A DNA stretch of 64,000 bases from contig CAYYID010000004.1 of assembly GCA_964471915.1 (NCBI GenBank), positions 73,556 to 137,555 on the forward strand. The letters are read 5' to 3'. Below, one piece after another: positions 33,582 to 42,478 of this stretch. Source of the DNA: JAIEPW01 sp964471915 (GTDB lineage: Bacteria > Acidobacteriota > Terriglobia > Bryobacterales > Bryobacteraceae). The translations under genes and the position numbers were made by a program. The notes beneath the pieces were generated by a model. The model worked only from the letters and a program-made list of their open reading frames with translations, ran no database searches and was not told the DNA's origin. How positions within the stretch are numbered: the stretch's first letter is position 1; the number at the start of each line of letters is the position of its first letter.

Positions 33582-34730
33582 TCAGATCGCCGCCACCAGC
33601 TTCGCCAGCAGCGCCGTCCGGTCCGCCAGGCGGTTCACCAGAATGCTCTCGTGCGTCGCGTGCGCGCCTTCTCCCACCACACCCATGCCGTCAATGGTCG
33701 GGATCCCCAGCGCCGCCGTGAAGTTCCCGTCCGAGCCGCCGCCGGTCGACGACTCCTCCAGTTCCACGCCGAGTTCGCGCGCCAGCGACTTCGCCAGACC
33801 GAACAACTTGCGCACTCCCGCCGAGCGCTCCATCGGCGGACGGTTCAATCCGCCCCGTAGTTCCAGCCGGCAGCGCGGATCGAACGGCCGGAGCCCGGCG
33901 AACTGCTTGTCGAGCCACGTGGCGTCTTTCAGCGTCGGCACCCGGAAGTCGACGTGCGCGTATGCTTCGGCCGGCACGACGTTGGAACGCGTGCCGCCCC
34001 GCACCACGCCCGGGCTTACCGTGATGCCTTTCTCCAGGCGCACGAAGCCGGCGATGCGCTCGAGCTGCCGCGCCATCTCCACCACCGCGTTCGCGCCGGC
34101 CGCGAAGTCCACGCCTGCGTGCGACGACTTGCCGTACACGAAGAGTTCGTAGTCGCCGATCCCCTTGCGCGCGGTCTTGGGCTTGCCCTCGAGTCCCGTG
34201 CCGGGCTCCAGGACAATCACTGCGGCGCTGGACTTCGCCGCCTCCTCGGTCAGCGCGCGCGACGAATCGCTGCCCACTTCTTCATCGGAGTTCACCTGCA
34301 GGATCACCTTGCGCGCCACCGGGACATCCAGGTCCCGGAGCGCGCGCATGGCGAAGATAAAGAGCGTCAGTCCGCCCTTCATGTCCAGCGTGCCGGGCCC
34401 CCAGAGCCGCCCCTTGGCCTTGCGGAACGGCATCGTCGACAGGATCCCCAGCGGGTACACGGTGTCCGAATGGCCCAGCCCGAGGATCCCGTGCTCCTGC
34501 GTCTTCTTGCCCGGCAGCACGAACTCACAGCGCATGTGCCGCCCGAACTTTCCGCCCGGGAACGTCTTCACCTTGGCCAGCCCGTTCAGCTTGGCGGCCA
34601 GCAGGTCCACGAAGCGGTTGACGGCCTGCGCGTCGTCGGAGGGCGATTCGCACTCCACCAGTTCCCGGATCCAGGTCTCCATCTCGGCTTGGTGTTTCTT
34701 GGCGTAAGTGAGGAAGCGGTCGGCGGGCAT
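33582..34730 (-). CDS. M20 family metallopeptidase (carboxypeptidase G2-like)
   Basis: A 382-residue dizinc hydrolase. Ligand/catalytic motifs are GLGHSDTVYP, GTLDMKGG (bridging Asp), NSDEEVGS (base Glu and Glu ligand), VLEPGTG, and the C-terminal HATHES His. The dimerisation lid domain lies at about 185-300. No signal peptide from ATG 34730. It converges on the jag gene (10 nt between ends). Confidence 0.88.
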   Translation of the reverse strand: MPADRFLTYAKKHQAEMETWIRELVECESPSDDAQAVNRFVDLLAAKLNGLAKVKTFPGGKFGRHMRCEFVLPGKKTQEHGILGLGHSDTVYPLGILSTMPFRKAKGRLWGPGTLDMKGGLTLFIFAMRALRDLDVPVARKVILQVNSDEEVGSDSSRALTEEAAKSSAAVIVLEPGTGLEGKPKTARKGIGDYELFVYGKSSHAGVDFAAGANAVVEMARQLERIAGFVRLEKGITVSPGVVRGGTRSNVVPAEAYAHVDFRVPTLKDATWLDKQFAGLRPFDPRCRLELRGGLNRPPMERSAGVRKLFGLAKSLARELGVELEESSTGGGSDGNFTAALGIPTIDGMGVVGEGAHATHESILVNRLADRTALLAKLVAAI

Positions 34731-35316
34731 CGGAACATTCTCGCATTTCACGGCGCGCCGACGCCTCGACGTGGGCGTGAAGGCTACTCGTAAAAGGCGG
34801 ACTCGAATCGAGTTGGTGGTCCGCAACTCGAACCGGCCACCGGCTGCCCTCGATGAAGTGCAGGTTCACCGGCCCGGCCAACTGGCAGGCTCCCCAGCGC
34901 ATCAGCTCCTGGGTGAGATTGGGGGCCGCCGCCAAAGCGAGCGGCAGCCGCCCGTCCTGGACCGAGCCGAGCGCCTCCGGCAAAGGCAACGCTAAAGCTG
35001 CTCATCCGAAGCGCCCGCTTCGGCATGGAAGCGTTTCTGGGCGGCCGGAGCCTATTACGGCTTCGGTCGCAAATCGCGGTTTCAAACAAACCCCGGACAT
35101 CCGCGACTGGCGCGGGGCTCTCTTGGGCTGGGGGCTTGACTCCCGCCTGCGAAGCTGCGAAAAAGATCACCGGCACGAGAGCAACCGAGTCGCATCGCCG
35201 GCATATTCACTCACTCCCCGTTCGCGAACACCACGGTCACAGTGTGTCTCCACGCTCCGCTTACCATTCGCTCCCGCTTCGCAGACCCGGTGGCCCCAAC
35301 GCGGGATCATGGAATC
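34731..35316. other. Intergenic region with a possible gene remnant
   Basis: No complete gene is seen in these 586 nt. On the minus strand about 34790-34990 reads like coding sequence (LPEALGSVQDGRLPLALAAA, then LMRWGACQLAGPVNLHFIEG), but it has no good start and its frame runs into the M20 gene. It looks like the end of a decayed gene. No tRNA or strong terminator is visible. Confidence 0.35.
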
Positions 35317-35724
35317 ATGGCCATCGAAATCGATACCGACCCCGCGCGGCTGGACATCCCGCTAATCCACGAGTTCCTTTCCACCAAAGCCTACTGGGCC
35401 GTCGGGCGGCCTTTGGACCATGTACAGCGCGCCATCGCAAACTCCCTGAACTTCGGCGCCTATCAGGACGGCCGTCAGGTGGGCTTCACCCGCGTGGTGA
35501 CCGACCGCGCGACGTTCGCCTGGGTGTGCGACGTGTTCGTCCTGGAGTCCCACCGGGGGCAGGGAATCTCGAAGCGAATGATGGAGTCCGTAGTGGCGCA
35601 TCCCGAACTGCTGGGCTTGCGGCGGATCCTGCTCGCGACCCGCGACGCCCATGAACTGTATCGCCGCTACGGCTTCCGCGAATTGCCCCAGCCGGGCCGC
35701 TGGATGGCGATCGAGAACCTCTGA
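35317..35724 (+). CDS. GNAT family N-acetyltransferase
   Basis: A 135-residue acetyl-CoA-dependent acyltransferase. Motif A is VFVLESHRGQGISKRMME (R/Q-x-x-G-x-G/A), and the C-terminal motif B is HELYRRYGFREL. Substrate unknown. ATG 35317 is chosen because the core starts close behind it. It is 19 nt upstream of hmgA. Confidence 0.8.
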   Translation: MAIEIDTDPARLDIPLIHEFLSTKAYWAVGRPLDHVQRAIANSLNFGAYQDGRQVGFTRVVTDRATFAWVCDVFVLESHRGQGISKRMMESVVAHPELLGLRRILLATRDAHELYRRYGFRELPQPGRWMAIENL

Positions 35725-35731
35725 TCGGCGG

Positions 35732-35737
35732 TATCCT
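35732..35737 (+). promoter_or_regulatory. -10-like TATCCT for hmgA
   Basis: TATCCT is 6 nt before the ATG at 35744 with no Shine-Dalgarno; leaderless-type arrangement. Confidence 0.35.
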
Positions 35738-35743
35738 GGAGCC

Positions 35744-36862
35744 ATGATCCCGATCCAGAAGGGCAAAGTCGCAAAACAGGCGCATGTCGGGCTCCCCGAG
35801 GGTACTTACGAGGAGGAGCACGGCCGCAAGGGATTCTTCGGCAAGACCGCTCATCTCTACCACGCGCATCCGCCGACCGGCTGGATCCGCTTCGAGGGCA
35901 AGCTCCGCCCGCACTGCCTGGACCTCAACCAGCTCGAGCCGACGGACCTGCGGGATCCGCACGGCACGGCCGCCGCGTTCCTCGGCAACAACGAAATCAA
36001 GCTCTACGTTTCCCGCCGCACCGAGCCCATGCCGTTCTACCAGCGCAACGCGGACGGCGACGAGCTGTACTTCGTCCACCGCGGCTCCGGCGTCATCGAG
36101 ACGGACTTCGGCCCGCTGCGCTTCGAAAAGGGCGATTACATTGTCATCCCGCAGGCGGTGACCTACCGCGTGATCCCGGAGACCCACGACAATTTCTTCC
36201 TGATCATGCAGTCGAAGGGCGAGTTCGATCAGCCCGACAAGGGGCTGATCGGGCAGCACGCGTTGTACGATCCGGGCGTGATCGAGATCCCGGAGCCCGC
36301 GCCGAACCTCGGCGACAACCGCGAGTGGGAAGTCCGCATCAAGTGCGAGGACGAATTCTCGCGCCTGTGGTATCCCTTCAATCCCATCGACGTTGTGGGC
36401 TGGAAGGGCGACCTGACGGTGTGGAAACTGAACATGCGCGACATCCGGCCAGTGATGAGCCACCGGGTCCACCTGCCGCCGAGCGCCCACACGACCTTCG
36501 TCACCCCGGGCGCAGTGGTGTGCAGCTTCCTGCCGCGGCCGCTCGAAGAGGAAGGCGACGCGCTGAAGGTCCCCTTCTACCACCGCAACACCGACTACGA
36601 CGAGTTCCTCTTCTACCACGACGGCGATTTCTTCTCGCGCGACAACATCAAGCCGGGCATGTGCACCCTGCATCCGCGCGGCATCCACCACGGGCCGCAC
36701 CCCAAGGCCTTGCGCAACCAGAGCAAGAAGACCCGCACCGACGAGTACGCGGTGATGCTCGACGGCCTGAATCCGATCCACGTGCTGCCTGAGGGCGAGA
36801 AAGTGGAATGGCAGGAATACTGGGCCTCGTGGATGGAGAAGCCGGAGCCGGTCGCGAAGTGA
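35744..36862 (+). CDS. hmgA: Homogentisate 1,2-dioxygenase-like cupin
   Basis: Fe(II) ring-cleaving dioxygenase of 372 residues. It shows the HGD beta-barrel with YVSRRTEPMPFYQRNADGDE in the first part and, near the C-terminus, FYHRNTDYDEFLFYHDGDFF and LHPRGIHHGPHPKA with the His/Glu metal ligands. The product would be maleylacetoacetate. It overlaps the flavin-reductase gene by 4 nt (GTGA), and an acetoacetyl-CoA-synthetase-like gene follows, matching the tyrosine/phenylalanine route to acetoacetate. Confidence 0.85.
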   Translation: MIPIQKGKVAKQAHVGLPEGTYEEEHGRKGFFGKTAHLYHAHPPTGWIRFEGKLRPHCLDLNQLEPTDLRDPHGTAAAFLGNNEIKLYVSRRTEPMPFYQRNADGDELYFVHRGSGVIETDFGPLRFEKGDYIVIPQAVTYRVIPETHDNFFLIMQSKGEFDQPDKGLIGQHALYDPGVIEIPEPAPNLGDNREWEVRIKCEDEFSRLWYPFNPIDVVGWKGDLTVWKLNMRDIRPVMSHRVHLPPSAHTTFVTPGAVVCSFLPRPLEEEGDALKVPFYHRNTDYDEFLFYHDGDFFSRDNIKPGMCTLHPRGIHHGPHPKALRNQSKKTRTDEYAVMLDGLNPIHVLPEGEKVEWQEYWASWMEKPEPVAK

Positions 36863-37470
36863 CCTTCGACCCCGCGGCGCTGCCCGGCGCCGACTTATAC
36901 CGGCTGATGATCGGCGCCATCGTGCCGCGCCCGATCGCCTGGGTTTCGACGGTCGATCCGTACGGGGTCCGCAATCTCGCGCCGTTCAGTTACTTCATGG
37001 GCGTATCGGCGGAGCCGCCGGTGATCGCCTTCGCCGTAACCAACCGCCCGGGTCCGCTCAAGAAGGACACGCTGCGCAATATCCGCGCCTCGCGGGAGTT
37101 CGTCGTGAACTTCGTCACCGAGGCGCTGGCCGAGGCCATGAACCTCACCGCCGGCGATTATGCTCCCGAGGTCGACGAGTTCGCGCTCGCCGGGCTCACC
37201 GCCGTGCCCGGTGAACTGGTCGCCGCGCCCCGCGTGGCCGAGTCTCCCGTGCAGTGGGAGTGCCGCCTGTTTCAGGAAATCGTGATCTCGGAGAAGCCGG
37301 TGGGCTCCACGCTGGTGCTCGGCGAAGTGGTGCGCATGCACATCGACGACGCCGTGCGCGACGAAAAGGGGCGGATCGATCCGGCGAAGCTCCAGGCCAT
37401 CGGGCGCATGGGCGGCAATGGCTACACGCGGACGCGCGATCGCTTCGATATGATCCGCCCCAAGGCCTGA
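36859..37470 (+). CDS. Flavin reductase-like (DIM6/NTAB) domain protein
   Basis: A 203-residue FMN-binding split-barrel protein: PRPIAWVSTVDPYGVRNLAPFSYF and VNFVTEALAEAMN match the flavin reductase-like fold. Such proteins supply reduced flavin or act as FMN sensors. GTG 36859 overlaps the hmgA stop. Its role with homogentisate degradation is not obvious from sequence; electron supply to another oxygenase is possible. Confidence 0.8.
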   Translation: MTFDPAALPGADLYRLMIGAIVPRPIAWVSTVDPYGVRNLAPFSYFMGVSAEPPVIAFAVTNRPGPLKKDTLRNIRASREFVVNFVTEALAEAMNLTAGDYAPEVDEFALAGLTAVPGELVAAPRVAESPVQWECRLFQEIVISEKPVGSTLVLGEVVRMHIDDAVRDEKGRIDPAKLQAIGRMGGNGYTRTRDRFDMIRPKA

Positions 37471-37472
37471 GC

Positions 37473-39332
37473 ATGTCCTGGATCTGGGAACCCACGCGCG
37501 AGCAGATCGAGCAGACCAACGTCTGGCGCTTTCTGAGGAAGCTCGGCTGCGAGAACCGCGAGTCGTTCCTGAGATACTCCACCGAACACCTCGAGGGCTT
37601 CTGGAACGCGTGCATTCGCGAGACGAACATCGAGTTTTCCAGGCCCTACGAAAAGGTCCTCGACCTCTCGCGCGGCAAGGAATGGTCGCGCTGGTTCGTG
37701 GGCGGCGAGCTGAACATCGTCCACAATACGCTGGACCGCTGGGCGCACCTCGACAAGGCCGCGATCGTCTGGGAAGGCGAGGAAGGCGCGCCCCGCACGA
37801 TCTCGTTCAGCGAACTGCACGCCGAGGTGAACCGCCTCGCGAACTACCTGAAGTCGCTCGGGCTGCGCAAGCACGATCGCGTGGCGCTGTGCATGCCAAT
37901 GGTCCCCGAAGTGGTCACGATCGTCTACGCGTGCCTGAAACTGGGCCTGGTGGTGGTGCCGATCTTCTCCGGATTCGGCGCCGGCGCGATTGCGGCGCGT
38001 CTGGAGAACTCGGGCGCGGTGGCGGTCTTCACCGGCGATCAATTGCAGCGGCGCGGCAAGCGGCAGGACCTGGAAGGCAAGGTCCGCGAGGCGATGGCGA
38101 AGGCGCCGAACGTCCGCCAGGCCATCGTTTACTCCTACGACCGTGGCTGGGGACGCCTGCTGCAGGGGCTATCCGCCCAATGCGCCACCGAACCTGTCGC
38201 GAGCGAGCACCCGGCGTTTCTGCTCTACACCTCCGGGACCACCGGCAAGCCCAAGGGCTGCGTCCACACGCACGCCGGCGCGCTGGCGCAGGTGGCCAAG
38301 GAGATCTTGCTCGCCTTCGATCACCGCGACGACGATGTGTTCTTCTGGCTCTCGGACATCGGCTGGATGATGGGCCCGTGGACCATCCTGGGGAACCACA
38401 ACTTCGGCGGTACTATCTTCCTCTATGACGGCGCGCCGGACTACCCGGACGCCAACCGCCTGTGGCGCATGATCGCGGACCACGGCGTGACCACGTTCGG
38501 CGTCTCGCCCACGGCGATTCGCGTGCTGATGCGCCAGGCGGAGCCGCCGCCCCTGCCTTCGCTGCGCCTGCTCGGCTCCACCGGCGAGCCCTGGGACGAA
38601 ACCTCGTACCGGTGGTTCTTCGAACACGTGGGCGGAAGCCGCTGCCCCGTGATCAACATCTCCGGCGGCACCGAGATCATCGGCTGCTTCCTGTTCCCGT
38701 TGCCGATCCAGCCGCTGAAACCCTGCACGCTGGGCGGTCCCGCGCCCGGCATGGCGGTAGCGGTGTTGCGCGAGGACGGGTCGCCCGCCCCGCAAGGGGA
38801 GACCGGATATCTGGCCTGCGTGAAACCCGCTCCCTCAATGACCCGCGGCGTCTGGGGCGACGCCGATCGCTACCTCGAGACCTACTGGTCGAAATGGCCG
38901 GGCGTCTGGCACCACGGCGACTGGGCGAGCGTCGATGCAGATGGTTGCTGGTACCTGCACGGCCGCGCCGACGAATCGATGAACGTGGCGGGGCGTAAGG
39001 TAGGTCCGGCGGAAGTCGAAGATACGCTCATCGAGCACCCGGCGGTTTCCGAAGCCGCCGTGATCGGCGTGCCCGACGACGTGAAGGGCGAAGGGATCGT
39101 GTGCTTCGTGGTCCTGAAGGGCGAAGTCGCCGAAGGGGAACTCGCCGCGTTCGTCGCGAAGAACCTGGGCCCGACCTTCCGCCCCAACGCGGTGCACGCG
39201 GTCCCGGAGCTGCCGAAGACGCAGAGCGGCAAGATCGTGCGGCGGCTGATCCGGCGCAAGTTCCTGGGCGAGGAACTCGGGGACACGTCGACGGTGCAGA
39301 ACCCGGGGTCGCTCGAAGCGTTCGGCCAGTAG
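37473..39332 (+). CDS. AMP-forming acyl-CoA synthetase, acetoacetyl-CoA synthetase-like
   Basis: A 619-residue ANL enzyme. Core motifs are LLYTSGTTGKPKGCVHTHAG (P-loop), ISGGTEIIG, HHGDWASVD, GRKVGPAEVEDTLIEHP and the catalytic Lys in KTQSGKIVRRLIRR. The N-terminal WEPTREQIEQTN segment is like acetoacetyl-/acetyl-CoA synthetases. Placed 2 nt after the flavin-reductase stop and after hmgA, activation of acetoacetate is the simplest reading, but acetate or propionate cannot be excluded. Confidence 0.75.
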   Translation: MSWIWEPTREQIEQTNVWRFLRKLGCENRESFLRYSTEHLEGFWNACIRETNIEFSRPYEKVLDLSRGKEWSRWFVGGELNIVHNTLDRWAHLDKAAIVWEGEEGAPRTISFSELHAEVNRLANYLKSLGLRKHDRVALCMPMVPEVVTIVYACLKLGLVVVPIFSGFGAGAIAARLENSGAVAVFTGDQLQRRGKRQDLEGKVREAMAKAPNVRQAIVYSYDRGWGRLLQGLSAQCATEPVASEHPAFLLYTSGTTGKPKGCVHTHAGALAQVAKEILLAFDHRDDDVFFWLSDIGWMMGPWTILGNHNFGGTIFLYDGAPDYPDANRLWRMIADHGVTTFGVSPTAIRVLMRQAEPPPLPSLRLLGSTGEPWDETSYRWFFEHVGGSRCPVINISGGTEIIGCFLFPLPIQPLKPCTLGGPAPGMAVAVLREDGSPAPQGETGYLACVKPAPSMTRGVWGDADRYLETYWSKWPGVWHHGDWASVDADGCWYLHGRADESMNVAGRKVGPAEVEDTLIEHPAVSEAAVIGVPDDVKGEGIVCFVVLKGEVAEGELAAFVAKNLGPTFRPNAVHAVPELPKTQSGKIVRRLIRRKFLGEELGDTSTVQNPGSLEAFGQ

Positions 39333-39347
39333 CCCCCGCGGGAGCGA

Positions 39348-39353
39348 TATACT
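39348..39353 (+). promoter_or_regulatory. -10-like TATACT for the serine hydrolase gene
   Basis: TATACT 10 nt before the ATG at 39364; no Shine-Dalgarno. Confidence 0.45.
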
Positions 39354-39363
39354 CGATTCCGCT

Positions 39364-40767
39364 ATGCAGCGTCTGCTCTTCTTGCTCCCCCTCGCGGCCT
39401 TCGCCGGTGTCGCCGACCATCCGGATGTCACCGCCGCCGAGCGTCTTTTCGAAAGCTGGATCCGCGGCCAGATGGCCTATCGCGGCCTCCCCGGCATCGC
39501 TGTCGGCGTGGTCGCCGACCAGGAACTGGTGTGGGCCAAGGGCTTCGGCTACGCCGATGTCGATAAGAAGATCCCCGTCACCCCCGCGACGAAGTTCCGC
39601 ATGGCGTCGCACAGCAAGCTGTTCGCGGCCACCTCGATCATGCAGCTTCGCGAAAAGGGCAAGGTCCGCCTCGACGATCCCGTCGCGAAGCATCTGCCCT
39701 GGTTCACCATCCGTCCCGCCGAGCCCGGCGACGCGCCGGTGACCGTCGAGGAATTGCTGATGCACGCCTCCGGCCTGCCGCGCGAAGCCGGCCCGCATTG
39801 GTCCGATTACAATTTCCCCGACGACGAAGGCCTCAAGAAGTACGTCGCCGAGCACCAGGCCATCTACTCGCCCCAGGTGCGTTTCAAGTACTCGAACCTC
39901 GCGTACTCGCTCGCCGGGAAGATCGTCGAGGCGGTGTCCGGCATGAAGTTCGGCGACTACGTGCAGAAGAACATCTATGACCCGCTCGGCATGAAGAGTT
40001 CGAGTGTGGACCGCAACGATCCGGACCTCGCCGTCGGCTACGGGCGGCGCCTGCCCGACGGCACGCGCAAGAGAATGCCTTTCGTCGACGCGCGTTCCAT
40101 GGCCGCCGCGACCGGCATCACCTCCACCGTCGAGGATATGGCGAAGTTCGTGGCGCTGCAGTTCCGCAAGGGGCAGACCGGCGGCGCGCAGATCCTGAAC
40201 ACGTCGTCGCTGCGCGAGATGCACCGCGTGCGGATGCTCGAAAACAACTGGACCCGCGGCAACGCGATCGGCTTCGCGGTGAACCGCGACAAGGACAAGG
40301 TCTACGTGGGCCACGGCGGGTCGTACCCGGGCTACAAGACGCAGACCACGATGCAGCTCGACGAAAAAGTCGGCGTGATCGTGCTGACGAACGGCGACGA
40401 TTCGAACCCCTCCGACCTGGCGCAGCGCTTGATGGAGATCGTCGGCGAAGCCGTCGCCAAGGCCACGAAGCCCGCCGAGAAGCCGCTCGAATGGGATCCG
40501 TCGTGGAAGCGGTTCGTGGGCGTGTACCGCAACGCGTTCAGCGATTCAGAGATCGTGGAGCTGAACAACCGGCTGGTGATGTTCGATCCCTCGGGACCGA
40601 ACCCCACGCAGCAGACGCGGCTGATCCCCGTCGGCGGCGGGCGGTTCCGCATGGAGGCTCCGGTGGGCGGCGGCGCGGTGGGCGAGATCGTGCGGTTCGT
40701 GGAGGAGAACGGCCGCGTGGTGCGGATGTATTCGGGCGACAGTTTTATGGTGCGGGTGAACCAGTAG
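39364..40767 (+). CDS. Serine hydrolase, class C beta-lactamase family
   Basis: A 467-residue exported protein (signal MQRLLFLLPLAAFAG). The SxxK nucleophile motif is SHSK near residue 80, YSN in FKYSNLAYSLAG, and the third motif is GHGGSYPG. After the catalytic domain (about 25-360) comes a beta-barrel lipocalin-like C-terminal domain. Family includes esterases, D-aminopeptidases and PBP4-like proteins; true beta-lactamase activity is unlikely to be inferred. Confidence 0.82.
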   Translation: MQRLLFLLPLAAFAGVADHPDVTAAERLFESWIRGQMAYRGLPGIAVGVVADQELVWAKGFGYADVDKKIPVTPATKFRMASHSKLFAATSIMQLREKGKVRLDDPVAKHLPWFTIRPAEPGDAPVTVEELLMHASGLPREAGPHWSDYNFPDDEGLKKYVAEHQAIYSPQVRFKYSNLAYSLAGKIVEAVSGMKFGDYVQKNIYDPLGMKSSSVDRNDPDLAVGYGRRLPDGTRKRMPFVDARSMAAATGITSTVEDMAKFVALQFRKGQTGGAQILNTSSLREMHRVRMLENNWTRGNAIGFAVNRDKDKVYVGHGGSYPGYKTQTTMQLDEKVGVIVLTNGDDSNPSDLAQRLMEIVGEAVAKATKPAEKPLEWDPSWKRFVGVYRNAFSDSEIVELNNRLVMFDPSGPNPTQQTRLIPVGGGRFRMEAPVGGGAVGEIVRFVEENGRVVRMYSGDSFMVRVNQ

Positions 40768-40795
40768 CCGGGGTTCCGACTCGTCCGGTAACCAT

Positions 40796-41659
40796 CTACT
40801 TGGCGAAAGCGCTGCGGACCGGCCGCGCGATCCAGCACGGATTGGGCTGGAGCCCCAGCGCCCAGGCGATGGTCGCCGCGGTATCCCACGTGTTCACCGG
40901 ATCCGTGATCTCGACGCCCGGGCGGACGTTCGCGCCGGCCGCGATCCACGGGATCTCGAGTTCCTCCATCGAGAGACCGCCGTGCTTCTTGCCGACACCG
41001 CCGTGATCGGCGGAGACGAGGATCAATGTCCGGTCCCAGGCGCCGGCGTCGCGGACCGCGTCCAGCATCAGGCCGATGAGCCGGTCGGCCTCCTCGACCG
41101 CCGCGCGGTACTCCGGGGTCCGCCAGCCGGCTTCGTGTCCCGCGTGATCGACATGGTCGAGGTGCACGAACAGCAGCTCCGGCCGCGCCGCTTTCCAATA
41201 CCGGACCGCCGCCTCCATGGTGGCGGCTTCGGTAGCATGACGCTCCACCACGCTCGGCGCGGACTTCTCGACGAGCCGCGCGTAGTCGTCCCAATGGTGG
41301 AAGATGCCGATCTTCGCGGCGGGGCGCTGCCGGCGCAGTTCGCCGTAGACGGTCGGGAAGATCGATTCCGCGCCGCGGCAGACGGGCGGGAACTCGAACT
41401 TGTCCGGCTTCCAGTCGTTCGAGGTGACGCCGTGCTGCTCGGGACCCGCGCCCATAATCATCGAGGCCCAGTTGGAACTCGACGACGTCGGCATTACCCC
41501 GCGGGCGTGCCACGTGTAGGCGCCGCGGCGGCGCATTTCGTCGAGCCGCGGCGTGCGGGCCGCCTGGATGCCGAACGGCGCCAGCCCGTCGACGCCGATG
41601 AGAATCACCTGATCGGCGGCCAGGGCGGGTAGGGCAAAGAGAACGACAAGCGCGCGCAT
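40796..41659 (-). CDS. Exported alkaline phosphatase/phosphodiesterase superfamily protein
   Basis: A 287-residue type-I phosphodiesterase/nucleotide pyrophosphatase with signal peptide (MRALVVLFALPALA). Metal-site motifs are ILIGVDGLA, nucleophile region MPTSSSSNWASM, HLDHVDHAGH and VSADHGGVG. Substrate unknown. It ends 29 nt after the convergent serine hydrolase gene. Confidence 0.85.
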   Translation of the reverse strand: MRALVVLFALPALAADQVILIGVDGLAPFGIQAARTPRLDEMRRRGAYTWHARGVMPTSSSSNWASMIMGAGPEQHGVTSNDWKPDKFEFPPVCRGAESIFPTVYGELRRQRPAAKIGIFHHWDDYARLVEKSAPSVVERHATEAATMEAAVRYWKAARPELLFVHLDHVDHAGHEAGWRTPEYRAAVEEADRLIGLMLDAVRDAGAWDRTLILVSADHGGVGKKHGGLSMEELEIPWIAAGANVRPGVEITDPVNTWDTAATIAWALGLQPNPCWIARPVRSAFAK

Positions 41660-41719
41660 GAACCGGGAGTGTAGCGAACCACTGTGACGAGCGCGTGAAT
41701 CAGGGCAGGGGTCGGACCC

Positions 41720-42124
41720 CTAGTCGATGGTCGTAACCAGGCCCGACGCCAGGATCCGGGTGTCCGAGGTCAGCAGGGTGAGGCGCAGCACTCGGGCCGT
41801 GGCGACGATGGTCCGGTCCGCCGGATCCCGGAGCGCGTCGCCCAGCGCGGCGACTTCGGCCGCCACCTCCCCGGTCAGCGGCAGGATGCGGATCGCCGGC
41901 TGCGCCTCGACCTGCGCCAGCAGGTCCGCGAGCGGAACGCTCGCGCGCGGTTTCGGGTCGCTCATGAGCAGGGCGATCTCCAGCAGCGAGATGGCGCTGA
42001 TGGCAACGGGTTCGCCGCGCCGCAGCGCCTGATCGAGGCGGCGCGCCTGCTCCCGCGAGAGCTTCTTCGGCTCGGCCAGCCAGCGCAGCAGGACATGCGT
42101 ATCGAGCAGCAGGCCCGGTTTCAT
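41720..42124 (-). CDS. PIN-domain toxin (VapC-like)
   Basis: A 134-residue PIN endoribonuclease. Acidic active-site residues D8, E49, D100/D103 and D121 have VapC spacing (LLDTHVLLRWL, AISAISLLEIA, RDPADRTIVATA, TSDTRIL). It starts in the stop of the antitoxin gene (ATGA overlap), typical for vapBC. The toxin would cleave tRNA or rRNA when free. Confidence 0.88.
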   Translation of the reverse strand: MKPGLLLDTHVLLRWLAEPKKLSREQARRLDQALRRGEPVAISAISLLEIALLMSDPKPRASVPLADLLAQVEAQPAIRILPLTGEVAAEVAALGDALRDPADRTIVATARVLRLTLLTSDTRILASGLVTTID

Positions 42125-42369
42125 CGGCCCCGGCGGACCGCTTCCCACAGGTCTGCGGCGTTGCGCGTAACCAGGTCCCGCGGCAGGCGGACGGCGCCGG
42201 CCCACATCCCCGCGGGCGAGGCAAGGCCGCCCCGCGCGGCGGCCTGCAGCGTGGCGACGGGACGGCCGCGCTTGGTAATCGTGACACCCGCGCCCCCGGC
42301 GTCCAGCTCCGCGAGCACGGCGAGACACTTGGCCTTGAACTCCGTGGCCGTCATGAGCCGGGTCTTCAT
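42121..42369 (-). CDS. Phd/YefM-family antitoxin (VapB)
   Basis: An 82-residue antitoxin. The N-terminus MKTRLMTATEFKAKCLAVL with VTITKRGRPVATL is the Phd/YefM DNA-binding fold; the C-terminal LVTRNAADLWEAVRRGR wraps the PIN toxin. It is the first gene of the pair, upstream of vapC. Confidence 0.87.
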   Translation of the reverse strand: MKTRLMTATEFKAKCLAVLAELDAGGAGVTITKRGRPVATLQAAARGGLASPAGMWAGAVRLPRDLVTRNAADLWEAVRRGR

Positions 42370-42388
42370 AAGGACATCGTAGCAAACT

Positions 42389-42413
42389 GGTCAGATGACC
42401 ACTGCGACCGGTC
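42389..42413 (-). promoter_or_regulatory. Operator-like inverted repeats upstream of the vapBC pair
   Basis: GGTCAGATGACC (42389-42400) and GACCGGTC (42406-42413) are two palindromes sharing GGTC half-sites, 20-45 nt before the antitoxin start. TACGAT on the minus strand between them and the ATG is a possible -10. This fits autorepression by the toxin-antitoxin complex. Confidence 0.5.
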
Positions 42414-42463
42414 ACCGGGGCCGAATGACGGTTTCGTGAATGACGGTCCGCGGGCCGGCACGC

Positions 42464-42469
42464 TAGGAT
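42464..42469 (+). promoter_or_regulatory. -10-like TAGGAT for the phosphonate genes
   Basis: TAGGAT 9 nt before the ATG at 42479, without Shine-Dalgarno. Confidence 0.4.
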
Positions 42470-42478
42470 GGTTCGCGA

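Noticed and set aside
34780..34870. tRNA-like GGTGGTCCGCAACTCGAACC segment
   Set aside because: A T-loop-like piece is seen, but no acceptor stem, D-arm or anticodon arm can be matched around it.
39364..40767. Antibiotic-resistance beta-lactamase
   Set aside because: The SxxK/YxN/HxG motifs belong to a broad serine hydrolase family, and the extra C-terminal barrel domain fits an esterase or peptidase better.
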